A DNA stretch of 64,000 bases from Agromyces mangrovi (GTDB lineage: Bacteria > Actinomycetota > Actinomycetes > Actinomycetales > Microbacteriaceae). The translations under genes were made by a program, and so were the position numbers. Positions 8,663-18,682 of the stretch are shown here, piece after piece. Positions within the stretch are counted from its first letter, which is position 1, and each line of letters starts with the position of its first letter. Under the pieces are notes generated by a model. That model worked only from the letters and a program-made list of their open reading frames with translations, made no database searches and was not told the origin of the DNA. The stretch covers positions 3,410,001 to 3,474,000 of the forward strand of contig NZ_AP027737.1 in assembly GCF_030296695.1 (NCBI RefSeq). Reading direction: 5' to 3'.

Positions 8663-9265
8663 ATGTCCACTCCCCAGCCGACCCCGATGTTCGCGTCGTT
8701 CACGCTCGACGCCGACGCGCTCACCAAGCAGGCCGTGAACGGCGTGCGGGCCGCACTCGGCATCAGCGGCGTGGTCGCGCTGATCCTGGGCATCCTGATC
8801 ACCTTCTGGCCGAAGGGCGCGGCGGTCGGCATCACGGTGATGCTCGCGATCTACCTGCTCATCGCGGGCCTGGTCTACCTGGGGATCGGCATCTTCTCGC
8901 GCGGCCTCAAGGGCGGGGCGAGGGCGCTCGACCTCATCCTCGGCGTGCTGTTCGTCGTGGGCGCCGTGCTCGCGTTCGCCAACCTCGCCGCGACCGCCGA
9001 GTTCCTCGCGATCTTCATGGGCGTGCTCATCGGCATCGTGTGGATCATCGAGGGCATCGTCGCGCTCGCACAGGCCGGTGACACGTCCTCCAAGGGCTGG
9101 ACGATCTTCTTCGGCATCCTGAGCGTCGTCGCGGGCATCGTGCTGCTGTTCTCGCCGCTGTGGGGCGCGCTGCTGCTGTTCCTCATCGCCGGCATCAGCC
9201 TGATCATCCTCGGCATCGTGCAGATCGTCCGCGCGTTCACCTTCGGGCGCGGCGCCACCGCCTGA
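8663..9265 (+). CDS. HdeD/DUF308 family membrane protein
   Basis: A 200-residue protein with six hydrophobic helices in three pairs, starting after a 30-residue polar head. The repeated GILxxxxGIxL pattern, ITFWPKGAAVG and FSPLWGALLLF are typical of HdeD-like proteins, known from acid resistance in Escherichia coli and of unknown role in actinobacteria. GTAGGAGG precedes the ATG. A stem-loop follows the stop. Confidence 0.85.
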   Translation: MSTPQPTPMFASFTLDADALTKQAVNGVRAALGISGVVALILGILITFWPKGAAVGITVMLAIYLLIAGLVYLGIGIFSRGLKGGARALDLILGVLFVVGAVLAFANLAATAEFLAIFMGVLIGIVWIIEGIVALAQAGDTSSKGWTIFFGILSVVAGIVLLFSPLWGALLLFLIAGISLIILGIVQIVRAFTFGRGATA

Positions 9266-9274
9266 CCGTCACGC

Positions 9275-9312
9275 CCGGCTACGGGCTCAGAACGACTCGA
9301 GCCCGTAGCCGG
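9275..9312. terminator. Bidirectional hairpin terminator
   Basis: Perfect 14-base arms, CCGGCTACGGGCTC at 9275-9288 and its complement at 9299-9312, with a ten-base loop. It sits between the convergent HdeD and GAP-family genes and reaches into the last codons of the latter, so it can end transcription from both sides. No T-run, as is common in GC-rich actinobacteria. Confidence 0.7.
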
Positions 9313-9955
9313 CGATCACGACGCCGATCAGCAGCACGATCACCGCGGTGACCGCACCGCTGTTGCGCGCCATCCACTCGCGCACCCGCACCAGACGCGG
9401 CGTCATGCGCTCCGGCGCGGCGAGCGTCAGCACGATCGGCACCGCGACCGTCGAGGCCGAGATCACCGTGTAGACCACGATCACGATCGCCGCGTCGGCC
9501 AGGGCCAGGTCGTCGCCGCGGATACCCAGGCCGGCGGCGACCGCCAGCAGGATCGCCTTCGGGCGCAGGTTGAGCACGAGCGCGACGCCGAGCGACGACC
9601 ACGGCCCGAGCGACGACACCGCCGAGAGCCAGCGCGGCATCTCGTACGTGGTGCTGCGGTACGACTGCCGGAGCCGCACGATGCCGAACACCACGAGCGC
9701 GAGACCCACCACGAGCTCGGCGATGCCCACGGCGACGTCGGGCTGCCGGTCGAACCTCGGACTCGGCAGCGCCTGCGCGCCGAGTGCCGCGAGTGCGACG
9801 ACGACCGCGAGGCCCACGACCCAGCCGATGAGGAACGGCAGTGCCGAGCGCTTCCGGTTCGGCGACAGCAGGATGAGGATCGTCGCCATGATCGGCACCG
9901 AGCTGAAGGCCATGGCGACCGCCACCGGCAGCACGTGACCGATCGCATCGAGCAT
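9287..9955 (-). CDS. GAP/SfLAP family membrane protein
   Basis: A 222-residue protein with six helices and the conserved SPNRKRSALPFLIGW and SLGVALVLNLRPKAILLA segments of the GAP family, named after the mycobacterial Gap protein for glycopeptidolipid export and the sulfolipid-addressing protein Sap. In organisms without those lipids the role is unclear; a part in exporting a lipid or small molecule is inferred from the family. Monocistronic, facing HdeD. Start at ATG 9955. Confidence 0.85.
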   Translation of the reverse strand: MLDAIGHVLPVAVAMAFSSVPIMATILILLSPNRKRSALPFLIGWVVGLAVVVALAALGAQALPSPRFDRQPDVAVGIAELVVGLALVVFGIVRLRQSYRSTTYEMPRWLSAVSSLGPWSSLGVALVLNLRPKAILLAVAAGLGIRGDDLALADAAIVIVVYTVISASTVAVPIVLTLAAPERMTPRLVRVREWMARNSGAVTAVIVLLIGVVIAGYGLESF

Positions 9956-10003
9956 GGCGCTCCTCCCGCTCCCCCGCGCCCGGTGAGCCGGCGCGCCCGA
10001 TCG

Positions 10004-10768
10004 TTACTCCGCTGCGAACCCCGAGACGTCGCCCACGTACCGGGTGTGCTGCTCCGGCACGGGATCGACCGCGGCCGACGCCACCTCGGCGGCGAACTCC
10101 GACACGTTGTAGAGGCGACCGGCCTGCTCCTTGCGGGCGTCGATCGCGCCCGGGTTCGCGCGCTCGAGCAGCGTGGCGGTGATGGTGCCCTCGATCATGT
10201 CGCCCGAGACCACGACGAACTCGACGCCCGCCTCGGTGAGCGCGGGGATGCGCTCGCGCAGGGCGTCCTCGCCGGCACGCTTCGAACGCGCGACCGGCTC
10301 GTACTCGGGCATGGTCGGCGTCGTGCGGATGAAGTGCGCCTGGTGGCTCGTCACGAACACGATGCGCGCGCCGTCGTTGAGCACGGGCAGCGCGTTGTCG
10401 ACCACGTTCACCTGCGCATCGCGGTTCAGCACCATCGCGTAGTCCTCCGCCATGCCCGATTCCATGCCGCCGGACGCATTGAGCACGAGGACGTCGATGC
10501 CGCCGAACGCATCCTTCGCCTCCTGCATCATGCGGGCGACCGACTCCGGGTCGGTCAGGTCGGCGCCGATCGCGATGGCACGCCCGCCGGCCGCGGTGAG
10601 CTCGTCGACGAGCTTGCGCGCCCTCGCCTCCTTGTTGCGGTAGTTCACGACGACGTTCGCGCCCGCGCCCGACAGGTAGCGGACGGTGTCTGCGCCGATG
10701 CCGCGCGAGGATCCGGTGACGAGTGCGGTCATGCCGGTGAGGGAACCGGGAGCCAGGGGATTGTTCAC
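10004..10768 (-). CDS. SDR family oxidoreductase with shifted active-site spacing
   Basis: A 254-residue Rossmann protein. The NAD(P)-binding TGSSRGIG is at residues 18-25, the NAG-like turn is LNASGG near 96, and the catalytic Ser region is VTSHQAH near 142. The usual YxxxK is not present: the nearest match is PEYEPVARSKRAGE, where Lys is seven, not four, residues after Tyr. I recall actinobacterial relatives with the same PEYEPVA-SKRAGE block, so this is probably a family trait and not an error. Substrate unknown; activity by the classical mechanism is doubtful. Confidence 0.85.
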   Translation of the reverse strand: MNNPLAPGSLTGMTALVTGSSRGIGADTVRYLSGAGANVVVNYRNKEARARKLVDELTAAGGRAIAIGADLTDPESVARMMQEAKDAFGGIDVLVLNASGGMESGMAEDYAMVLNRDAQVNVVDNALPVLNDGARIVFVTSHQAHFIRTTPTMPEYEPVARSKRAGEDALRERIPALTEAGVEFVVVSGDMIEGTITATLLERANPGAIDARKEQAGRLYNVSEFAAEVASAAVDPVPEQHTRYVGDVSGFAAE

Positions 10769-10844
10769 AGGAAGACCCTACCAACGCGCCCATTCGCCGC
10801 CCCGCCGGTGATAGCTTCGACACAGGCGTCGAAGGGGCGGGTAC

Positions 10845-11315
10845 ATGGTCGATCTCACCCAGTATCTGTGGCTCGTCTGGCTGATCTTCATCGTCGTCTG
10901 CATCATCATCGAGCTGCTCACGCTCGAGTTCACGTTCCTCATGATCGCCTTCGGCTCCATCGCCGGGCTGGGCGCCGATCTCCTCGGGTTCCCGTGGTGG
11001 GTGCAGTTCCTCATCGCGGCTGCGGTGTCGGTGCTGCTGATCCTCACCATCCGCCCCGTGCTGTTGCGGTACATGCGCAAGGGCGAGGATCCGACGCCGA
11101 GCAACGTCGCCGCCCTGCTCGGCATGACCGGTCGCGTGCTGAGCCCGGTCGAGGCGAACTCCGGCCTCGTGAAGCTCGCCAACGGCGAGACCTGGACCGC
11201 CCGCCTCTCCCCCGCCACCGAGCAGCGCACCGTCACTCCCGGCGAGACCGTGCTCGTGACCCTCGTCGACGGAGCCACCGTCGTCATCATCCCCACCGAA
11301 CGCGCCGTCTCCTGA
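10845..11315 (+). CDS. NfeD-like membrane protein
   Basis: A 156-residue short-form NfeD protein: two or three N-terminal helices (residues about 7-75) followed by an OB-fold domain (GMTGRVLSPVEANSGLVKLANGETW to VIIPTE). Such proteins are nearly always next to an SPFH protein and are thought to work with it in membrane microdomains. The SPFH gene follows 28 bases downstream, an operon arrangement. Confidence 0.9.
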   Translation: MVDLTQYLWLVWLIFIVVCIIIELLTLEFTFLMIAFGSIAGLGADLLGFPWWVQFLIAAAVSVLLILTIRPVLLRYMRKGEDPTPSNVAALLGMTGRVLSPVEANSGLVKLANGETWTARLSPATEQRTVTPGETVLVTLVDGATVVIIPTERAVS

Positions 11316-11343
11316 GCGACCGGCGCACCCGACAGGAGCCCTC

Positions 11344-12284
11344 ATGTCCAGTGCGGTGACCGACTTCGTCGGTCAGATCTTCCTCATCGTCCTGCTGGTC
11401 GCGGTCGGCGTCTTCGTGATCGTCGTGCTGGTCCGCGCCATCCGGATCATCCCGCAGGCCTACGCGGGCGTCGTCGAGCGCCTCGGCCGTTACCACAAGA
11501 CCCTCACGCCGGGCCTGAACATCCTCGTGCCGTTCATCGACCGCGTACGCCCGCTCGTGGACATGCGCGAGCAGGTGGTGTCGTTCCCGCCGCAGCCGGT
11601 CATCACCGAGGACAACCTCGTCGTGTCGATCGACACCGTCGTCTACTTCCAGGTGACCGACGCACGGGCGGCGACCTACGAGATCGCCAGCTACCTCGGC
11701 GCGGTCGAGCAGCTCACCACCACCACGCTCCGCAACGTGGTCGGCGGCCTCAACCTCGAGGAGGCGCTGACCAGCCGCGAGGAGGTCAACTCGAAGCTGC
11801 GCATCGTGCTCGACGAGGCGACCGGCAAGTGGGGCATCCGCGTCTCCCGGGTCGAGCTCAAGGCGATCGACCCGCCCGTGTCGATCCAGGACTCGATGGA
11901 GAAGCAGATGCGCGCCGAGCGCGACCGCCGCGCCGCGATCCTCACCGCCGAGGGCACCAAGCAGTCCGCGATCCTCGAGGCCGAGGGCCGCCGGCAGGCG
12001 TCGATCCTCAAGGCCGAGGGTGACGCGAAGGCGGCGGTGCTCCGCGCGCAGGGCGAGGCGGAGGCGATCACCACGGTGTTCGACGCGATCCACCGCGGCG
12101 ACCCCGACCCGAAGCTGCTCGCGTACCAGTACCTCCAGATGCTCCCGGAGGTCGCCCGCGGCGACGCGAACAAGCTCTGGATCGTGCCGAGCGAACTGAC
12201 CGAGGCGCTCAAGGGCGTCAGCTCCGCATTCGGCGCGGGCCGGGGCACTCCCCGTCCGGCGGCCACGCCGCGCCGCGCGACTGA
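11344..12284 (+). CDS. SPFH/band 7 stomatin-like membrane protein
   Basis: About 313 residues. One N-terminal helix (residues 10-33) anchors the SPFH domain (RIIPQAYAGVVERLGRYHKTL to VELKAIDPP), then a coiled region with repeats of AEGxxQxxILxAEG. Paralogues form oligomeric rings in membrane microdomains and affect membrane proteases and protein turnover. As written, the frame misses its stop and runs on out of phase through the next gene; one extra G near GGGG 12242-12245 gives a stop at 12282-12284, nine bases before the next start. The N-terminal and central parts are certain, the last ten or so residues less so. Confidence 0.85.
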
Positions 12285-12292
12285 CCGAGCGG

Positions 12293-13044
12293 ATGCTGCT
12301 GGAGGGACCGCCCCCTCGGGTGCTCGCGCACCGGGGGCTGGCGCTCGATGCGCCCGAGAACACGCTCGCAGCCTTCCGTGCGGCGCTCACGACGGGCATC
12401 CGCATCATCGAGACCGACGTGCACGTCTCGGCCGACGGCATCGCGATGATCGCGCACGACGCCGACCTGCGCCGTGTCGCGGGTATCGATCGCAGCGTCG
12501 CCGACCTCACGGCCGACGAGCTCGCGGCCGTGGACCTCGGCGGCGGCCACGGCGTGCCGATGCTCGCCGAGGCGCTGGCCGAGTTCCCCGACGCGCGCTT
12601 CAACATCGACCTGAAGGTCGAGGAGGTGGTGGCGCCCGCCGTCGCCGCGGTCGGTGCGGCCGGGGCATCCGATCGCGTCCTGCTGACGTCGTTCGACGAG
12701 GGCCGCCGGGTCCGCGCCGCGCGCGCGCTGCCGGGCGTCGCCACGTCGCCGGGCTCGCTCGGGGTGCTGCGGGTGCTGATCGCGACGTGGCTGCGCAGCG
12801 AGCGGTCGATCCGTCGGATGCTGCGGGGCGCCGTCGCGGTGCAGGTGCCCGAGTCGGTGCGCGGCGTGAAGATCGTGACCCCCGGTTCGTGCGCCGGGTG
12901 CAGGCGGCGGGCGCCGAGGTGCACGTCTGGACGATCAACGACCCGGCCGACATGCGCCGCCTCCTCGCGCTGGGCGTCGACGGCATCGTCACCGATCGGG
13001 CCGACCTCGCCATGGACGTGCTGCGGGAGCGCTCGCCCGGCTGA
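12293..13044 (+). CDS. Glycerophosphodiester phosphodiesterase (one-base frameshift)
   Basis: About 250 residues after repair. LAHRGLALDAPENTLAAF carries the catalytic HRG and ENT of GDPD enzymes, IETDVHVSADG the metal-binding ExD, AHDADLRR the second catalytic His, and DLKVE a further conserved Lys/Glu. The break lies in CCCCC at 12879-12883; one more C gives KIVTPRFVRRVQAAGAEVHVW and the family end MDVLRERS. It hydrolyses glycerophosphodiesters to glycerol 3-phosphate and an alcohol. No signal peptide, so cytoplasmic. It closely follows the SPFH gene. Confidence 0.88.
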
Positions 13045-13136
13045 GAATCGTCTGGCAATCACGCAGGCCGCGGGAAGGGAACGCCCAGCTTGGTCGTCTA
13101 TAACGGTTCGGAGACGATCGAGGGAAGGAGTGCGTC

Positions 13137-13511
13137 ATGGCTGACCGGAGTCTGCGAGGAATGCGCCTCGGAGCACAGAGCCTGCAGAGCGAAGAGGGCG
13201 TCGTATTCGCCGAACGCGCGGAGTACACCTACCTCTGCGATGACTGCAACCGCGAGACGGTGATGGTCTTCTCGACCGAGGCCGAGATCCCCGAGACGTG
13301 GGAGTGCCGCAACTGCGCGCACCAGGCCACGCTGCTGGTGGACTCGAAGCCCGTCGAGGTGGACCGATCGGCCGAGAAGACCGGCCGCACCCACTGGGAC
13401 ATGCTGCTCGAGCGCCGTACGCGCGCCGAGCTGGAGGAGCTCCTCGAGGAGCGACTCGCGGTCCTGCGCGCACGTCGTGGCGAGGCACAGGAGCACAAGA
13501 TCGGCGCCTGA
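13137..13511 (+). CDS. rbpA: RNA polymerase-binding protein RbpA
   Basis: A 124-residue actinobacterial transcription factor. A central zinc-ribbon-like core (CDDCNRET and CRNCAHQA) is followed by the sigma-interaction helix region (THWDMLLERRTRAELEELLEERL). RbpA binds the principal sigma factor and RNA polymerase and helps open promoters. ATG at 13137 has AGGGAAGGAG upstream. A TATAAC at 13099-13104 is a possible -10 element. It is transcribed alone and faces lnt across a shared hairpin. Confidence 0.96.
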   Translation: MADRSLRGMRLGAQSLQSEEGVVFAERAEYTYLCDDCNRETVMVFSTEAEIPETWECRNCAHQATLLVDSKPVEVDRSAEKTGRTHWDMLLERRTRAELEELLEERLAVLRARRGEAQEHKIGA

Positions 13512-13528
13512 GCCGCCGACACGCACAT

Positions 13529-13565
13529 CGAACCGGCCCGGCCCCTAGGGGTTGCGGCCGGTTCG
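13529..13565. terminator. Hairpin between rbpA and lnt
   Basis: Arms CGAACCGGCC at 13529-13538 and GGCCGGTTCG at 13556-13565 with a 17-base GC-rich loop that can pair further. It overlaps the last codons of the convergent lnt gene and probably terminates both genes. Confidence 0.6.
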
Positions 13566-15109
13566 TCGCGTCCGGAGCCATCCGAACGCGAGGCCGGCGA
13601 GGCCGAGCATGGTCAGCGTCCACGGCACCCAGCCGCCGAGCATGACGGCCGGCGTGAGCCCGTCGCGCAGCTGCACGTCGGTGACCATCGCGCCCGCCTC
13701 GTAGGCCGGGAGCGAGTCGACCGTCCGGCCGTCGGCCGCGATCACCTGGCTCGTTCCCGTCGTCGAGAGGTTCACCACGGGACGGCCGGTCTCGATCGCG
13801 CGGAGCCGGGCGAACGCGAGCTGCTGGAGGTTCTCGTCGGTGCCGCGGAAGTCGGCGTTGTTGGTCTGCAGCAGGTAGACCTGCGCGCCGTCGCGGGCAC
13901 CCTCCCAGATGAGGTCGTCGTAGATCACGTCGAAGCAGATCGCGAGGCCCGCGAGCACGCCGTCGATGTCGAACACCGGCGAGTTCGTGCCCGGGCTGTA
14001 GCCCCGCTGCACGAGGCCGACGAGATCTGGCGCGAGCGCGTAGTAGAAGTCGCGGTCGGGGATGTACTCGCCGAACGGCACCGGGTTGCGCTTGTCGAAC
14101 TGGGCGACCGCCCCTCCCCCGCGACCCACAGCAGCGAGGAGTTGAAGAACTCGTCGCCGGTGGTCGTGACGGTGTTGAGCAGCACCGGCGCGTCGGCGCG
14201 GATGGCGAGGTCGTCGAAGATCGCCGCGGTCGTGGCATCCCGCGTCGGGTCGATGTCGGAGCCGCCCTCGGGCCAGAGCACGACGTCGATGCCGGGTTCG
14301 TCGACGACCGGCGCGGTCGCCTCGAGCTGGGCGCGCAGCACGTCCCCGCGCTCGCGCTGGTCGAAGTAGCCCGACGGTCCGTTGCCCTGCACGCCGGCGA
14401 CACGGAACGAGCCCGCATCGACGGTCGGCCAGGCGGGAACGAGCGCTGCGACGAGGAGCACGACGGCGACGGGCAGAGCGCGGCGCGGCCTGCGCCACCC
14501 CCGCAGGCGCGCGAACTCGATGAGCGCGGCGACCACCCAGACCATGACGAACGACAGCCCGGTGAACCCCACCCACGAGACGAGCGGGGCGAAGGGGCTC
14601 TCCGACTGGCTCGCCGCCGCACGCGCCCACGGGAACCCGCCGTACGGCATCGTGCCGGCCGCGAACTCGCGGGCGACCCAGAGCCCGGCGACGACGAGCG
14701 GCAGCACCACGAGCCGCACCCAGCGCGACGAGCCGAGCGCGGGCACCCAGCGGTAGGCGAGCGCGATCGCGAGCGCGCCGACCGCGACGAACAGCGACTC
14801 GAACAGCGAGAGCGCCAGCCACGGCACGGGCCCGAGGTACAGCGACGTCCAGCCGACGTGGGTGAGCCAGAACGCCGCGCCGAAGGCGTAGCCGACGCCG
14901 AGAGCGCCCCAGGCGCCGCGCCCGATGAGCGAGACCAGCGCCATGGCGATGCCGACGAACGCGAGCGGCCAGATGCCGACGTCGGGGAATCCGAGGTCGT
15001 ACACGAGCCCGCCGGCGATCGCGACGGCGAAGGCGGCCCAGAGCGGCAGCAGCGGTCGGGCGACGGATGCCGCTTCCGACGACCGCTCCTCGGCGCGGAC
15101 TGCGCTCAT
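13545..15109 (-). CDS. lnt: Apolipoprotein N-acyltransferase (one-base frameshift)
   Basis: About 521 residues after repair. Six N-terminal helices, then a nitrilase-type domain from about residue 210, and a C-terminal helix (residues about 485-505). The catalytic triad is visible: Glu in LWPEGGSD, Lys in AQFDKRNPVPFGEYIP and Cys in AICFDVIYDD. It transfers the third acyl chain to the N-terminal cysteine of lipoproteins. The frame breaks in the run at 14111-14114 (CCCC on the plus strand); one more base gives VAGEGGAVAQFDK. Its ATG overlaps the helicase stop (ATGA). Lipoprotein substrates in this window include the FKBP and GH3 proteins. Confidence 0.92.
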
Positions 15110-17537
15110 GCCAGCGTCCCGTCGGCGACCACGCCGCGACGGATCCCGTCGATGGCGCGACGAGCGGTTCCGCCGATCGCCGGGTCGGCGGCCGTGCCGA
15201 GCTGGTCGAGCAGGTCGACCACCTGCTTGGCCCAGCGCACGAAGTCGCCCGCGGCCAGGTCGGCGATCTCGAGCACCGCGCCGAGCGAGTCGCCCCGCGT
15301 CCACGCGTGCATGGCCGTGCAGAGTGCGGTCGCGAGCGGCTCGCTGCCCGCGAGCCGGTGCTCGCGCTCGATGTCGTCGAGCTCGCTCCACGCGTCGCGC
15401 GTGCGGTCGAGCGCGATGCGGAAGGCGCCGCGCGGCAGCATCCGCTCGTCTGCGTCGATGAGATCGCGACGCGGCTCGTAGACGATCGCCGCGGCGATGG
15501 CGGCCAGCGACGGGGCGTCGAGCTGCGTCCACAGCCCGCGGCGCAGCGACTCGTTCACGAGCAGGTCGCGTTCGCCGTAGATGCGGCGCAGCGACCGACC
15601 CGCCGCGGTCAGCGCGACCCCGGCCGACGTCTCGCGCACGTAGTCGAGCTCGAGCAGCACGTCGGTGACGCGGTCGAACACCTTGCCGATCGCGCCGGTG
15701 CGCGTGCGGATCTGCCCGGTGAGCTTCTGGTTGTCGCGGTGCAGGCGCCACCAGCGCTCCGCCCAGCGCGAGTGCGCCTCGCGGTCCGCGCAGCCGTGGC
15801 AGGGGTGTCGGCGCATCTGCTTGCGCAGCTCCCCAGCTCGCGCTGGATCTGCTCGCGCTCGGCGTGCGACGAGCCGCCGCGCGAGTTCTTGCGCTCGAGG
15901 TCGCTGATGTCGCGCCGGATGCGCGCGTACTCGGCGAAGTCGCCCAGGTGGCACTCCATCGCCTCGGCGTAGCCGGCGAGCGACTCCTCCTGCTTGCGCA
16001 CGGTGCGCGCGAGGTCGACCACGGCGCGGTCGGCCTGGAACTGCGCGAACGACGACTCGAGGATCTCGCGCGTGCGCTCGCGGCCGAACCGGTCGATGAG
16101 GTTCACGGCCATGTTGTACGTGGGCCGGAAGCTGGAGTTCAGCGGGTAGCTGCGGCGGGATGCCAGCGAGGCGACCGCCTGCGGGTCGAGGCCGTCGGTC
16201 CACTGGATGACGCTGTGCCCCTCGACGTCGATGCCCCGTCGGCCGGCGCGACCGGTGAGCTGGGTGTACTCCCCCGGCGTGATCGGCACGCGCGCCTCGC
16301 CGTTGAACTTCTCGAGCTTCTCGAGCACGACCGTGCGCGCGGGCATGTTGATGCCGAGCGCCAGCGTCTCGGTCGCGAACACGACCTTCAGCAGCTTCTG
16401 CTGGAAGAGGTCCTCGACGACCTCCTTGAAGGCCGGTAGGAGTCCGGCGTGGTGCGACGCGACGCCCCGTTGGAGGCCCTCGAGCCACTCGTAGTAGCCG
16501 AGCACGGCGAGGTCCTCGTCGCGCAGCGTGCGGCAGCGCTCCTCGACGATCTCGCGGATCTCCTCGCGCTCCGACGCGTTCGTGAGCCGCAGGCCCGAGC
16601 GCAGCACCTGGCGCACCGCCTGGTCGCAGCCCGCGCGCGAGAAGACGAACACGATCGCGGGCAGCAGGTGCGTGTCGTGCAGCTGCTGGATCACCTCGGA
16701 GCGGTCGAGGCGGCCGGTCGGCGCCTGGCGGGCGTGCCACCTGCCCCGGTCGCTGCCGCGACGCCCGCGCGAGGAGCGGCCCTGCAGCGACCGTCCGCCC
16801 GCCTGCGCCAGCCGGACGAGCTCGGGGTTGACGCGGTGCGTCGCCGCGCGACCCGAGGAGTCGAACAGGTCGAGCATCTTGCTGCGCACGAGCACGTGCT
16901 GCTCGAGCGGCACCGGGCGCTCCTCCGAGACGATCACGTCGGTGTCGCCGCGCACGGCCTGCAGCCAGTCGCCGAACTCCTCGGCGTTCGAGACGGTCGC
17001 GCTGAGGGAGACGAGCCGCACCTCCTCGGGCAGGTGGATGATGACCTCCTCCCACACCGCGCCGCGGAACCGGTCGGCGAGGTAGTGCACCTCGTCCATG
17101 ACCACGAACGCCAGGTCTTCCAGCAGCGGAGAGCCCGCGTAGAGCATGTTCCGCAGCACCTCGGTCGTCATCACGACGATGCGCGCGCTCGAGTTGACGT
17201 TCGTGTCGCCCGTGAGCAGGCCGACCTCGGACGGCCCGTAGACCGACTGGAGCTCCTGGAACTTCTGGTTGCTGAGCGCCTTCATCGGCGCCGTGTAGAA
17301 CACCTTGGCCCTCGCGTCCTGCATGGCGAGGTGCACCGCGAACTCGGCGACGATCGTCTTGCCGGCGCCGGTCGGCGCGGCGACGAGCACGCTGCGCCCC
17401 TCGTCGAGGGTCGCGCAGGCGGCGCGCTGGAACGGATCGAGGTCGAAGCCGAGTCGGCCGGCGAACTCGGCGACGCGCGAGCCCGCCCGCTGCTGCCGGG
17501 ACCGCTCGTACCGCTCCGCGGGGCTCAGGGTCATCAC
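15106..17537 (-). CDS. helY: HelY/Mtr4-type DEAD-box RNA/DNA helicase (one-base frameshift)
   Basis: About 810 residues after repair. Motifs in order: AAPTGAGKT (Walker A), TAPMKALSNQK, TTEVLRNML, DEVH (Walker B), LSATVSN, then the second RecA domain with GINMPARTVV and QLTGRAGRRG, and a long alpha-helical C-terminus (DSHCT-like). This is the Ski2-like family; HelY of mycobacteria sits in the same position after tatC. A four-cysteine cluster (CASRCAD or CHGCADR, depending on frame) spans the break at CCCC 15831-15834; adding one base gives ELRKQMRRHPCHGC. Likely role is RNA unwinding or turnover, not tested in most actinobacteria. Confidence 0.9.
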
Positions 17538-17546
17538 GCCTCCAGC

Positions 17547-18341
17547 CTAGGCAGCCAGACCCTCCTCGAGCTCACGCAGGCGTTTCGCCACGCGCTTGTC
17601 GTGCAGGTACGAGATGAACCAGGCGACGAAGTAGAGCACGATCATCGGGATCGCCAGCAGGAACATCGAGATGACGTCGGCCGCGGGCGTCGCAAGCGCC
17701 GTGAACAGCACGATCACGAGGATCGCGATGCGCCAGGACTTGATGAGCGTCTCCGCGCTCAGGATGCCGACGAAGTTCAGCAGCACGAGGAACACGGGCA
17801 CGACGAAGCCGATGCCGATCGCCAGCACGAGCTTCAGCACGAAGTCGAAGTAGATCTTCGCGTCGAGGTAGCTCACGTCGTCGCTCGGCACGAAGCTCGT
17901 CATGAGCGCCACGATGTTCGGCAGCACGTACCAGCCCGCCGCGCAGCCGATGAAGAACAGCGGCACGGCAGTGAAGAAGAACGCGAAGGTGTACCGACGC
18001 TCCTTCTTGTTGAGCCCGGGCACCAGGAACGCGAAGACCTGGTAGAGCCACACGGGGCTCGCGATCACGATGCCGAGCGTGAACGCGATCTGCAGGCGCA
18101 GGTCGAATGCGCCCGTGATCGTGGGGTACGTGATCTCGGCGTCGCGCGACTGCGACTCCACGATCTGCTGGACCGGCTCGCGCAGCGCGTCCCAGACCCA
18201 CTCGGAGAGGATCCAGCCCACGACGGCGGCGAGCACGATCGCGATGGCCGAGATGAACAGCCGGTTGCGGAGCTCGATGAGGTGCTCACCGAGCGACATG
18301 CGCTTCTCGCGGTTGGATCCGCGAGTTCGTCTCGCGGCCAC
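17547..18341 (-). CDS. tatC: Twin-arginine translocase subunit TatC
   Basis: A 264-residue protein with six helices and the TatC hallmarks SLGEHLIELRNRLFIS, GLNKKERRYTFAF and PADVISMFLLAIP. TatC recognises twin-arginine signals and, with TatA, moves folded proteins across the membrane. GTG start at 18341, four bases after the tatA stop, so coupled. A client in this window is the secreted protein at 1477-1983. No tatB is present, as expected for a minimal TatAC system; tatB may lie elsewhere. Confidence 0.97.
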   Translation of the reverse strand: MAARRTRGSNREKRMSLGEHLIELRNRLFISAIAIVLAAVVGWILSEWVWDALREPVQQIVESQSRDAEITYPTITGAFDLRLQIAFTLGIVIASPVWLYQVFAFLVPGLNKKERRYTFAFFFTAVPLFFIGCAAGWYVLPNIVALMTSFVPSDDVSYLDAKIYFDFVLKLVLAIGIGFVVPVFLVLLNFVGILSAETLIKSWRIAILVIVLFTALATPAADVISMFLLAIPMIVLYFVAWFISYLHDKRVAKRLRELEEGLAA

Positions 18342-18345
18342 CGCG

Positions 18346-18600
18346 TCAGGAACTCGTGCCGGAGTCGGTGCGCTTGGTCGTGGAGTCGTCCTGCGTCGTC
18401 GCCGTCGACTCGGCGGTGCCGGCGTCGTCCTTCTTCGCGTCCTTGTCGGCGTCGTCGCCGTCCTGGCGGACCTCGCTCTTCAGGATCTTCATCGACTGCC
18501 CCAGGCTCCGTGCCAGTGCGGGGAGGCGCGGCGCGCCGAACAGAAGGAGGATGACGACCAGGATGATCAGGAAGTGCCATCCGGTGAGGTTTGCGAACAT
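18346..18600 (-). CDS. tatA: Twin-arginine translocase subunit TatA
   Basis: An 84-residue protein: one N-terminal helix (LTGWHFLIILVVILLLFGA), the PRLPALARSLGQSMKILKSE amphipathic helix with the conserved Phe-Gly hinge before it, and a charged disordered tail rich in Asp, Lys and Thr. It forms the pore-like assembly driven by TatC. Upstream are pafB and pafC on the same strand, 82 bases away. Confidence 0.96.
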   Translation of the reverse strand: MFANLTGWHFLIILVVILLLFGAPRLPALARSLGQSMKILKSEVRQDGDDADKDAKKDDAGTAESTATTQDDSTTKRTDSGTSS

Positions 18601-18682
18601 GAGCTCTCGTCTTTCGGCGGGAAGTGTGCCGTCAGTCTAGCCTGAGCGGCGCGGGCCGAGGGCGCCGGTGCAGGCGCCGGAC

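Noticed and set aside
11344..13044. An apparent 566-residue fusion of SPFH protein to a long tail ending in glycerophosphodiesterase sequence
   Set aside because: The middle 190 residues are out of phase with both genes; it arises from two separate one-base losses that return to the same frame at the end.
16449..18554. A 701-residue plus-strand open frame
   Set aside because: It is antisense to the helicase and tatC genes with antisense-type composition.
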